From contig PLYN01000005.1 in NCBI GenBank assembly GCA_003151815.1, forward strand, positions 1 to 39,730: 39,730 nt of DNA. The letters run 5' to 3'. The position numbers and the translations under genes are program-made. This document shows, piece after piece, positions 7,047-14,466 of the stretch. Numbering within the stretch: the first letter of the stretch is position 1; each line of letters opens with the position of its first letter. Below the pieces are notes generated by a model. The model was not told the DNA's origin. It was given only the letters and a program-made list of their open reading frames with translations, and searched no databases. This DNA comes from Bacteroidota bacterium (GTDB lineage: Bacteria > Bacteroidota > Bacteroidia > 2-12-FULL-35-15).

Positions 7047-7079
7047 AATCTGTGCGAATTTGTGCAATCTGCGGCAAAA
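7047..7079 (-). repeat. Right terminal inverted repeat of the GxxExxY unit
   Basis: Ends GCAATCTGCGGCAAAA on the plus strand; near-perfect inverted copy of 6557-6589. An extra AATCTGTG word lies just inside it at 7033-7041. Confidence 0.9.
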
Positions 7080-7141
7080 CAAACTAAATAGTCTTTTCGA
7101 TAAACATTTTCATTTTTACAATGTTCAGTTTCTATTTTAAA

Positions 7142-7246
7142 TTATTTCTTCTTTTTCTTACTCACTTTTGGAATATCAATACCTTCAAAAAATTGCTCCG
7201 ATGTTATATCTAATAATTTACAAATTTTTATTAGTGTTTTCACTGA
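7142..7246 (-). pseudogene. C-terminal stump of a second XRE-family regulator
   Basis: Read on the minus strand this stretch gives SVKTLIKICKLL, DITSEQFFEGIDI and a lysine-rich end before TAA at 7142. That is the last helix and tail of a typical Bacteroidota XRE/Cro helix-turn-helix protein. It is in a different frame from the intact XRE gene ending at 7248 and has no start codon or DNA-binding helices of its own. It looks like the leftover end of a replaced or frameshifted regulator, analogous to the displaced glycosyltransferase tail nearby. Confidence 0.65.
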
Positions 7247-7247
7247 A

Positions 7248-7493
7248 TTAATTAAATCCCTTCAAAAGCTCTTCTAATTTAATATCCATTCCAATAGATA
7301 GTTTTTTCAATACATATAATGAAGGATTACTTCTTCCTGTTTCTAATCTGGCAATGTTTGAGCGTTCCATATAACACCTTCTCGCTAATTCGGCAGGAGT
7401 TATGCCTATTGATTTTCTGAGCATAATAAGGTGTTCCCCAAACTTTTTTTGAAGTTGCAATCTTTCCTTTCTTTCTTTTTCCTTTTCATCCAT
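7248..7493 (-). CDS. XRE-family helix-turn-helix transcriptional regulator
   Basis: An 81-aa DNA-binding protein consisting of one Cro/C1-type HTH: LRKSIGITPAELARRCYMER (helices 1-3 with the recognition turn) followed by SNIARLETGRSNPSLYVL. It begins with a charged segment MDEKEKERKERLQLQKKF. The frame extends to a TTG at 7562 inside a dyad, so the ATG at 7493 is preferred. It is divergent from the 7687 gene; a dyad and a TAnnTTTG element lie in the shared upstream region, consistent with autorepression or control of the divergent gene (inference). No toxin partner is adjacent on its own strand. Confidence 0.85.
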   Translation of the reverse strand: MDEKEKERKERLQLQKKFGEHLIMLRKSIGITPAELARRCYMERSNIARLETGRSNPSLYVLKKLSIGMDIKLEELLKGFN

Positions 7494-7542
7494 TATACCA
7501 CTTTTTGACAAATCAAATAGCGGTATTTTGATAAATAAATGT

Positions 7543-7584
7543 GCTATCTGATTAGATAGCAAGTGGAAAATATTTATATATTTG
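7543..7584 (+). promoter_or_regulatory. Dyad plus -7 element between divergent XRE and 7687 genes
   Basis: GCTATCT (7543-7549) and AGATAGC (7554-7560) form a 7-bp dyad with a 4-nt spacer, a plausible operator for the adjacent XRE protein. TATATTTG at 7577-7584 fits TAnnTTTG on the plus strand and would give a leader of about 97 nt before the ATG at 7687. No -33 match was seen. Confidence 0.4.
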
Positions 7585-7686
7585 TCAAATCTAAAAATTG
7601 AATTTGTGAGTTGAATTCAGGAAATAGAAAACTGGGCGGAACCTGAAAAACCTAATGAATAGGGAAACAATTTAAAACAAAACACT

Positions 7687-8130
7687 ATGGCAATATTTGG
7701 AGCAGGTTCAAAATGGAAAGGAGAAGAAAAAGACAATTTTTTTAACAATGAAAAATTTGTTATTGGCTGGGACTATCCAAATGCAAAGGACTTGTATGAT
7801 GCAGTTTCATTATTGAAAGCAGGAGACATCGTTTATTTAAAAGCTAATCAAGCTGGTTCACGGAGAATACGAGTAAAAGGGATAGGCGTAGTTACTCAAT
7901 CTTTTGTTCATTGTTTAATTGAAAAAGGGCTTACAAAAGAAGCTCTTGTCGACTGGAACAGTTTTTATATAAAAATAAAGTGGATTATTAAAGATGAATT
8001 CCCTATCGTCATTCCTAACAATGAAGGGAAATTGACAAATGTTAGAGCAGCGACATTCTATGAGGAGTATTTACCTTTTGTTCAAAAGGAAATCATCGAC
8101 AAACTTTTTCAACCACAAATCATTCATTAA
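7687..8130 (+). CDS. Uncharacterised 147-aa protein, possibly a PUA/EVE-like barrel
   Basis: I do not recognise a named family. The protein has no signal peptide or membrane segment. It begins MAIFGAGSKWKGEEKDNFF and contains AVSLLKAGDIVYLKANQ and RIRVKGIGVVTQS. The alternation 'GD-I-V-Y-L-K ... G-I-G-V-V' is reminiscent of the beta-barrel of PUA/EVE/ASCH-like base-recognition domains, some of which occur in modification-dependent restriction systems; this is a weak resemblance only. It is divergent from the XRE gene and ends 12 bp before a secreted T9SS protein gene, so the two may share a transcript despite different destinations. A unique N terminus and its hotspot location suggest accessory gene content. 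Confidence 0.6.
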   Translation: MAIFGAGSKWKGEEKDNFFNNEKFVIGWDYPNAKDLYDAVSLLKAGDIVYLKANQAGSRRIRVKGIGVVTQSFVHCLIEKGLTKEALVDWNSFYIKIKWIIKDEFPIVIPNNEGKLTNVRAATFYEEYLPFVQKEIIDKLFQPQIIH

Positions 8131-8142
8131 AATCTAAACAAA

Positions 8143-9735
8143 ATGAAAAAATTAAATTTAATCGCTATTTCTATGATATTAATTCCTAGATTAATGGCAC
8201 AATGTAATGTTACTGTTAATTCTCTTACTACATGTTCTAGCTACCCTCAAGTTATAACAGCTTCTGGTGGTTCGACATATTACATATCTTCAGCAGAAGG
8301 ACTTCCTAATAATAATATGAATAGTTTTGGTCCATCAGGTAATCAAATTGATTTTAATGGTTTTTTCCCTTCAATTACAAGCGGAGTAATAACATTTACA
8401 GTTACCATTCCTGGATGCTCTGGCTCTGCTAATGGAACTATTACTAGAAAACCAAGTCCAAGTTTTCCTACAGGTAATAGAATATGTGTAGGAAATTCAA
8501 TAACATTAATTGCTTCCGGAAGCAGTACATATTTATGGTCAACTGGATCTACTACAAATTCTATAACTGTTTCTCCTATAATTAATACCTCTTATTCTGT
8601 TACTGGAACAAATGGATGCATTTTTTATGATAGTGTAAGAATTTATTCTAATCCACTCCCATCCCCAACTCCAGTTAATACTCCTCTACCAACTCCAGTA
8701 TTAGTAAATGTTATTGACGCTCAGTGTACTACTAATAATGGCAGTGCAAGTGTTGGAAATGGAGTAGCTACTTATTCTAAATATTCATGGTCTAATGGAG
8801 AAACGACTAATCCAGCTATTAATCTATCTATAGGTACATATTCTTTAACTTTAACATTTAAAGGAGGTTGTTATATTACTAAGTCTTTTGTCATAGACAA
8901 TAGTAAACCTCCAACAATAATACCTATATGCCTTGTAACTGTTGATTCTTCTTCAACACATAACATCATAATTTGGGAAAAGCCAATAACCACAGTTACT
9001 GATAGCTTCGCAATTTATAGAGAAGTTACAACTGGGGGTTATTCCAAAATTGCCACTATACCTTATGACTCATTAAGTGAGTATAATGATTTATCAGCTA
9101 ATCCCAATGTAACGGCATATACATATAAAATGACAGTAATTGATACCTGCGGCAATGAAAGTGCGATGAGTGCTTATCATAGCACTATTAATTTACAAAG
9201 TTTGGGAAATGGTAATTTTCAATGGACACTTTATGAAATAGAAAACCAAAGTAATCCGGTAACCTATTACAAACTTAATCGTGATGATAATGGTACAGGT
9301 AACTTTTTGCCAATAAGCGCTACCATCCCCGGAACCAACACAACATATACTGATGTGAATTCTGCTTCATTTCCAAATGCACGTTATTATATGGAGGCAG
9401 TATGGAGTATAAGTTGTACGCCAAGTCGTTCTGTAAGCACCACTCGTTCTAATACAAAAAGTTTAAACACTACAGGTATTGTATCTCAAAATGAATTTGA
9501 AAATGGAATTGTTATTTATCCTAACCCTGCATCCACAAAGGTTAATATAACTTTACCGGAAATACTTAGCAAGACTGATTTAACAATAATAAATGTTTTA
9601 AGTGAAACGGTATATAGTCAAATTATTACTTCGAAAACAACAACCATTAATATTGAAAACTTCGCAAAAGGTGTTTATACTATGGTAGTAAATATCAATG
9701 GAAATAAGGTATTTAAAAAGTTGATAGTGGATTAA
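8143..9735 (+). CDS. Secreted protein with T9SS type A sorting domain
   Basis: A 530-aa exported protein. Residues 1-19 are a signal peptide ending LMAQ. The body contains PKD/Ig-like, serine/threonine-rich repeats (for example SGSSTYLWSTGSTTNSITVSP and a similar SKYSWSNGETTNPAINLSIG) that resemble SprB-type adhesin repeats. Two fibronectin-III-like segments follow, roughly 265-440. The last 75 residues start at VIYPNPASTKVNI and end KVFKKLIVD, the T9SS type A C-terminal signal that directs passage across the outer membrane and surface attachment or release. No catalytic residues are recognised; it may be an adhesin. Codon use is AT-richer than its neighbours in the N-terminal two thirds. Confidence 0.88.
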   Translation: MKKLNLIAISMILIPRLMAQCNVTVNSLTTCSSYPQVITASGGSTYYISSAEGLPNNNMNSFGPSGNQIDFNGFFPSITSGVITFTVTIPGCSGSANGTITRKPSPSFPTGNRICVGNSITLIASGSSTYLWSTGSTTNSITVSPIINTSYSVTGTNGCIFYDSVRIYSNPLPSPTPVNTPLPTPVLVNVIDAQCTTNNGSASVGNGVATYSKYSWSNGETTNPAINLSIGTYSLTLTFKGGCYITKSFVIDNSKPPTIIPICLVTVDSSSTHNIIIWEKPITTVTDSFAIYREVTTGGYSKIATIPYDSLSEYNDLSANPNVTAYTYKMTVIDTCGNESAMSAYHSTINLQSLGNGNFQWTLYEIENQSNPVTYYKLNRDDNGTGNFLPISATIPGTNTTYTDVNSASFPNARYYMEAVWSISCTPSRSVSTTRSNTKSLNTTGIVSQNEFENGIVIYPNPASTKVNITLPEILSKTDLTIINVLSETVYSQIITSKTTTINIENFAKGVYTMVVNINGNKVFKKLIVD

Positions 9736-9748
9736 ATCATCAATAATT

Positions 9749-9782
9749 TTTGTTTAAGAAAAAGAAAAAGGCTGTATCTTTG
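9749..9782 (+). promoter_or_regulatory. Promoter of the RelE/ParE-type toxin-antitoxin operon
   Basis: TTTG (9749-9752) and TATCTTTG (9775-9782) fit the -33 and -7 elements, with a 22-bp gap, slightly longer than usual. The antitoxin ATG is 15 bp downstream. This is one of the best promoter matches in the window. Confidence 0.6.
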
Positions 9783-9796
9783 TAAAAAACAAAACG

Positions 9797-10012
9797 ATGA
9801 AAACGCAAACAATTAAATTTAGCAGTGTTGTTGATACAATCTACAATCTGCCCCTTGAGGATAAGGTAGAGTTAAAAAGTTTATTAGAACATAACATTGC
9901 TGATTCTCGAAGAGATGAAATAGTTTTAAATTTTAAAAAGGCTCAAGAAGAATTAAAGTCAAAAAAATTAAAATTCTCCTCCAATATTCAAGAACTTAAA
10001 AGAAACGTATAA
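9797..10012 (+). CDS. Antitoxin of a RelE/ParE-type toxin-antitoxin pair
   Basis: A 71-aa protein: an N-terminal segment with VDTIYNLPLEDKVELKSLL, found in many small Bacteroidota antitoxins of this pairing, followed by a charged, lysine-rich helical tail that would wrap the toxin. Function is inferred mainly from position: its TAA overlaps the ATG of the toxin gene (TAATG at 10010-10014) and it has its own strong promoter. Antitoxins of this type usually also repress their own operon. Confidence 0.8.
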   Translation: MKTQTIKFSSVVDTIYNLPLEDKVELKSLLEHNIADSRRDEIVLNFKKAQEELKSKKLKFSSNIQELKRNV

Positions 10013-10281
10013 TGGAGATTTCATTTAGCGATTCATTCAAAAAGGCTTTCAAAAAAAGAATTAAGAATACAGAAATTGAAAAAGAGTTTTGGGATAGACT
10101 GGATATTTTTATAAGAACTCCATTTGAACCCAAATTAAAAACGCATAAATTATCGGGTAAATTAAAAGATTTGTGGAGTTTTTCTATTGAGTATAATTTG
10201 CGAGTTGTATTTTATTTTACGAAAGATAAACCTAAAAAAGCTGTTTTTGTTGACATTGGAACACATGACGAAGTTTATTAA
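10012..10281 (+). CDS. RelE/ParE-superfamily toxin
   Basis: An 89-aa toxin. FWDRLDIFIRTPFEPKLKTHKLSGKLKDLWSF is the typical core of the YafQ/RelE-type family (helical hairpin, then 'H-K-L-x-G-x-L-K-x-x-W-S'). YNLRVVFYF and VFVDIGTHDEVY form the C-terminal beta-sheet with the conserved arginine and terminal GTHDEVY. Members usually cleave mRNA on the ribosome; ParE-like gyrase inhibition cannot be excluded. Translation is coupled to the antitoxin. A rho-independent terminator follows 25 bp after the stop, so this is a self-contained operon. Confidence 0.88.
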   Translation: MEISFSDSFKKAFKKRIKNTEIEKEFWDRLDIFIRTPFEPKLKTHKLSGKLKDLWSFSIEYNLRVVFYFTKDKPKKAVFVDIGTHDEVY

Positions 10282-10305
10282 TGTCCGAATAATAAATTAG
10301 ATTTC

Positions 10306-10338
10306 AAAAAACATCCCCCCAAAAAGGATGTTTTTTTT
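10306..10338 (+). terminator. Rho-independent terminator after the toxin gene
   Basis: AAAAAACATCC (10306-10316) pairs with GGATG plus the following T-run (10326-10338); loop is CCCCAAAAA. Eight consecutive T residues end the hairpin. Confidence 0.85.
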
Positions 10339-10407
10339 ATTTGATAACATATACTAATTCCTTTAAAATTCATAGATTTACATTGCAATTAATCCTTCAA
10401 TTTTCCT

Positions 10408-13400
10408 ATGAAATTAAAACTTACTATTCTTTTATTGACAGCGTTTACATTCAATACATTCGCGCAATTCCCTGCAAATAAGTATCAAAGCGCATCCAAC
10501 CAATATTACTGGAAAAACAGAAAACCCTACGATGGCTACTGGCAACAGGATATTTATTATAAAATAAATGCCGCTATTGATGACAGCACAGATATTATTA
10601 CCGGCTCCTTGGAATTAACCTATACCAATAATTCGCCCGATGAATTGCCTTTTGTTTTTTTTCATTTGTATAGCAATGCTCAGGCAAAAGGTTCTTATTT
10701 ATCCGATTTGTATCAAAACAATGGCGTGAAATTAAAATACGGAAAATATGAAACACAAGGTCTTGGAACCAACGTTTCAAAAATTACATTAAACGGTATT
10801 GAGCTAAAAACAGAACTAGATAATACCATCTTAAAAGTGTTTCTTCCAAAACCTTTAAAATCAAACGAAAGCATAACTTTTAAAATTGATTTTAAAACAT
10901 ATTTTGATAATGGAACAATTCGCAACCGTATGAAATTATTTAATTCATCCGGATTTAAACATTACGATGTGGTGCACTGGTACCCGCGCATATCCGTTTA
11001 TGATCGCAAGTTTGGATGGGACACCGACCAACATCTTGATCATGAATTTTATGGCGATTTTGGAACGTATGATGTTGCTTTCACATTGCCGAATAATTAC
11101 ATTGCTGATGCAACCGGAACATTATTAAATAAAGAGGAAGTATTATCTGCAGATCTGATGTCGAAATTAGATATCAGAAATTTTAAAGATAAACCGTGGA
11201 ATGAAAAACCCTCAATAATTATTGAACCCAACGGAACAACTAAAACATGGAAATATCATGCAGAAAATGTTCATGATTTTGCACTCACAACAGATCCCAC
11301 TTATCGTATTGGTGAAGCTGAGTGGAATGGAATAAAATGTATTTCATTGGTGCAGGAGCCACATGCATCCAGATGGCAAAATGCAGCTGAATACACTTCT
11401 AAGGTCATCAAAATAAATTCTGAAGATTTTGGAATGTATGGCTACCCAAAAATGATTGTTGCGGATGCTCAAGATGGTATGGAATATCCCATGCTAACGT
11501 TGGACGGAGGCTACGATCCAGACTATCGTGATCTGTTGGCTCATGAAATAAGTCATAACTGGTTTTTTGGAATGGTCGGCAGCAACGAAACATACAGAGC
11601 AGCTCTTGACGAAGGCTTTACACAATTTTTAACCGCCTGGACATACGAACGAATTGATGGTAAGTTGAGAATTTCAAACCCACCTAAATCAAAATATGTT
11701 CAGCGTTTTATGGAGCCTGATTATATCAGGAACAGTGAAGTCTATAATGGATATATGGAAGATGCCGTTAAAGGTGCCGAAACAAATATAAATATTCACT
11801 CTGATGGATACGGTGGTGCTTTACGACATGGTGGCGGATACAGACAGGTCTATTTCAAAACAGCTACCATGCTTTATAATTTGCAATATACACTCGGCGA
11901 TTCGCTATTCTTAATGGCAATGAAGCATTATGTAAATCAATGGAAATTTGCACACCCGTATCTTGAAGATTTCCGAAATTCAATAATAGAATATACAAAA
12001 GTTGATTTAAACTGGTTTTTTGATGAATGGATCGAAACTTCTAAAACAATTGATTATAAAGTAAAATCAGTAAAAAAGAGCAATGAAAAAGATGAATATA
12101 AAATTACATTCCAAAGAAAAGGGATGCAAATGCCAATTGATTTTTCAGTAATTGATAAAAATGATAGCATATATAATTATCATATTCCAAACAATTGGTT
12201 TGTAAAAAAAACCACAGCTACTGTGTTACCTCGATGGATAGGCTGGGACAAATTAAAACCGACTTATAGCGCTAAAGTAATCATCCCTGCAGGGATAAAG
12301 AATGTTGTAATTGATACGAGCAATCGCCTGGCAGATGTATATATGCTAAACAACAGTAAAAAACTTCCAATTCAATATCGATTCGATTCAAAAATTTATA
12401 ACCCATCCAACTGGAAACAATATGAAATAAATGCTCGTCCAGATATTTGGTATAATGGCTACGATGGACTAAAATTAGGATTAAACATGAATGGCAATTA
12501 TATGAAATATAAACATGTGTTTGATGCAACTGTTTGGTTTAATATGGGTATCGATCAAAATTACCTGGATAGCTCAACCTCAAAATTGGCATACAACACA
12601 ATTAGCTACAGAATTAATTATCGTACAGCAACAGATAAATTCATGAAAGGCTCATCAGTTTATGCTTCCGCAAAATCATTAGATGGTTTAAGAGCTTACA
12701 CGTTAGGATTCGACAGGAAAGATATTTCAGGAAAAAACAGAATCTACATGTACTTAAAATCAATGTACCGGAAAGATTCTAACGATCTTACTTATTTAAT
12801 ATTACCAAAAGAATGGATTCCCAACAAACTTAATAATACTATTAATATAGGAATAGAGCATACTTACAATTACAGTATGGGAACAGGAAATATTAATTTA
12901 GGAATGCGCTCTTCAGCAATTTTGAGTGATTATGATTATCAATTAATTCATTTGAATGTAATTAACAAAACACGTTTTAGAAAATTAGTGCTGAATACCA
13001 GGATATACTGTCAATACGGAACGGGTACGAATTGGGCAAAGGAATCTTCATTGTTTTTAGGAGGTGCTAATCCGGAAGAAATGATGGATAATAAATATAC
13101 CCGTTCTCAAGGTTTTATTAATCCTACGTGGGCAAACATAGGCAGTACAACAAATAACTTCCAATATGGTGGCGGACTAAATTTAAGAGGCTACTCCGGT
13201 TACCTTGCACCACAAGTACAAAGTGATGGAACAATTGCACTCACCTACAAAGGACAAACCGGTGCAGCTGTAAATGCTGAATTAGAATTTAGCGGATTGG
13301 TAAAAATAAAAAAACAAAATTGGTTTACGAATACATTCAAATTAACAACTTATTTATTCGGTGATGCAGGAAGTATCAATTACAATGCGGTGAATGATCC

Positions 13401-13596
13401 TGTTTTAAAAATGAGCGATATACGTATTGATGCCGGATTGGGCGGAGCGTTAACGATTAAAAAGTTTGGAGTGCTTCAAACTGTAAATCCTTTAACAATC
13501 CGTTTTGATATGCCTTTATTCCTTAATAAACCTCCTGCAACAGATAAAGGATTTGTTCAATATCGTTTTGTTGTCGGGATAAGCAGAGCGTTTTGA
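10408..13596 (+). CDS. M1-family metallopeptidase with C-terminal outer-membrane barrel-like domain
   Basis: A 1062-aa exported protein. Signal peptide 1-19 ends TFA. An M1 aminopeptidase-like N domain is followed by the zinc site HEISH at 379-383 and the third ligand E402 in DEGFT, exactly 18 residues apart, so a gluzincin peptidase is intact. The typical MEYPM substrate motif precedes it. From about 680 onward the sequence changes to alternating amphipathic strands (KLGLNMNGNYMKYKH; NTINIGIEHTYNY; NLRGYSGYLAPQ) and ends in VQYRFVVGISRAF with a terminal phenylalanine, as in Omp85/surface-antigen barrels. It is probably a periplasm- or surface-facing peptidase tethered by its own barrel. Usual M1 enzymes are 600-900 aa. 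Barrel assignment is inferred from pattern only. Confidence 0.87.
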   Translation: MKLKLTILLLTAFTFNTFAQFPANKYQSASNQYYWKNRKPYDGYWQQDIYYKINAAIDDSTDIITGSLELTYTNNSPDELPFVFFHLYSNAQAKGSYLSDLYQNNGVKLKYGKYETQGLGTNVSKITLNGIELKTELDNTILKVFLPKPLKSNESITFKIDFKTYFDNGTIRNRMKLFNSSGFKHYDVVHWYPRISVYDRKFGWDTDQHLDHEFYGDFGTYDVAFTLPNNYIADATGTLLNKEEVLSADLMSKLDIRNFKDKPWNEKPSIIIEPNGTTKTWKYHAENVHDFALTTDPTYRIGEAEWNGIKCISLVQEPHASRWQNAAEYTSKVIKINSEDFGMYGYPKMIVADAQDGMEYPMLTLDGGYDPDYRDLLAHEISHNWFFGMVGSNETYRAALDEGFTQFLTAWTYERIDGKLRISNPPKSKYVQRFMEPDYIRNSEVYNGYMEDAVKGAETNINIHSDGYGGALRHGGGYRQVYFKTATMLYNLQYTLGDSLFLMAMKHYVNQWKFAHPYLEDFRNSIIEYTKVDLNWFFDEWIETSKTIDYKVKSVKKSNEKDEYKITFQRKGMQMPIDFSVIDKNDSIYNYHIPNNWFVKKTTATVLPRWIGWDKLKPTYSAKVIIPAGIKNVVIDTSNRLADVYMLNNSKKLPIQYRFDSKIYNPSNWKQYEINARPDIWYNGYDGLKLGLNMNGNYMKYKHVFDATVWFNMGIDQNYLDSSTSKLAYNTISYRINYRTATDKFMKGSSVYASAKSLDGLRAYTLGFDRKDISGKNRIYMYLKSMYRKDSNDLTYLILPKEWIPNKLNNTINIGIEHTYNYSMGTGNINLGMRSSAILSDYDYQLIHLNVINKTRFRKLVLNTRIYCQYGTGTNWAKESSLFLGGANPEEMMDNKYTRSQGFINPTWANIGSTTNNFQYGGGLNLRGYSGYLAPQVQSDGTIALTYKGQTGAAVNAELEFSGLVKIKKQNWFTNTFKLTTYLFGDAGSINYNAVNDPVLKMSDIRIDAGLGGALTIKKFGVLQTVNPLTIRFDMPLFLNKPPATDKGFVQYRFVVGISRAF

Positions 13597-13606
13597 TCGC
13601 ATAAAA

Positions 13607-13676
13607 GCGAATAGGAAATAGCGAATAGTTAATAGGGGATTGCATACAATAAACTTTAAACTTTGAAACTTTAAAC
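13607..13676. repeat. Short word repeats (GCGAATAG and AAACTTTAAAC types)
   Basis: GCGAATAGGAAATAGCGAAT (13607-13626) continues into AGTTAATAGGGG. A second low-complexity block at 13651-13676 repeats AAACTTT three times. The first word recurs at 31010-31040 and, inverted, at 31091-31117. No gene lies here. Confidence 0.7.
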
Positions 13677-13682
13677 TAAATT

Positions 13683-14461
13683 ATGAAAATACAAAAATCC
13701 CTTTTATTATTTTAAGTTTAATAACTTTCAACCTAAAACTTGGAACTCTAAACTGCTCCGCTCAAACCAATGAAGAGCAATATGCAAAGGCATTTAAGTT
13801 AAAATCGGAATACAAATACAAAGAAGCATTTCCAATTTTTCAGTCATTGGTAAAGTCAGATTCAAACAATTACAACTACTTACAATATGCAAGTTATTGT
13901 TATTCGAAATATGGCTTTTTTTATGTTCCCGAATCTGAAAAAATGAACTATTACAAAACAGCGGAATTCCTTGCAAAAAAAGCTATTAAAGTAAACGAAG
14001 CAAGTGCTGATGCACATTATGTGTATGCGATGGCTTTAGGGAGAATTAACGAAAATGCAAGTTCAAAACAAAAAGTGGCAAATTCAAAACTGATAAAAAC
14101 TCAAGTGGACAGGGCAATTGCATTAAATCCAAAATTAGCCGGAGCATATCATATTCTGGGACGTTGGAACAGAACCATTGCCGGATTTAATGCTATTGAA
14201 AAAGCGATGATCAATTCATTTTTCGGAGGTGTTCCATGCGGAGGTACTTATGATGATGCTGTAAAATCATTTATGACAGCCATCAGTATTGAACCGAAAT
14301 ACATGAGCCATCAATATGAACTCGCTAAAACATATTATGATATGGACAAAAAAGTAGAAGCTAAATTATGGGCTCAAAAAGCTTTAACAATAGTACCTTC
14401 GAATGATGACGATGTGAAAGCTAAAAAAGATTGCGAAGCACTTTTAAAGAAATTACAATAG
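13683..14461 (+). pseudogene. Exported TPR-repeat protein with a 1-nt frameshift in the signal peptide
   Basis: From 13847 (a TTG) there is an open frame of 204 aa with TPR-like helix pairs (SADAHYVYAMALGRI; KLAGAYHILGRWNR; IEPKYMSHQYELAKTYYDMDKK). The same frame continues upstream without stops to about 13712. An ATG at 13683 starts MKIQKSLLLLF and hits TAA at 13713. Adding one T to the T4 run at 13710-13713 joins the two into a normal signal peptide (MKIQKSLLLLF, then SLITFNLKLG and CSAQ). The gene is therefore interrupted by a single-base deletion in a homopolymer, either real or a sequencing error. Without it this would be a periplasmic TPR scaffold protein of about 259 aa. It ends 5 bp from a convergent flippase gene. 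Confidence 0.8.
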
Positions 14462-14466
14462 TCATT

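Larger units (their letters stand above)
6557..7079. mobile_element. Candidate GxxExxY element with terminal inverted repeats
   Basis: A 523-bp unit contains one gene (6615-7031) and is bounded by 33-bp inverted repeats (6557-6589 and 7047-7079) that match at 32 of 33 positions. The termini consist of repeated CACAGATT / GCACAAATTC words, and weaker inverted similarity continues inward (CACAGATT/TCAGATT-like words near 6595 and 7035). No target-site duplication was recognised and there is no transposase. That the unit moves is inference; its clean boundaries are directly visible. Confidence 0.65.

Noticed and set aside
7600-7666. A short plus-strand frame (QEIENWAEPEKPNE then stop) in the XRE upstream region, possibly a third leftover gene end
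   Set aside because: Only about 14 codons, no identifiable family; too little to support.
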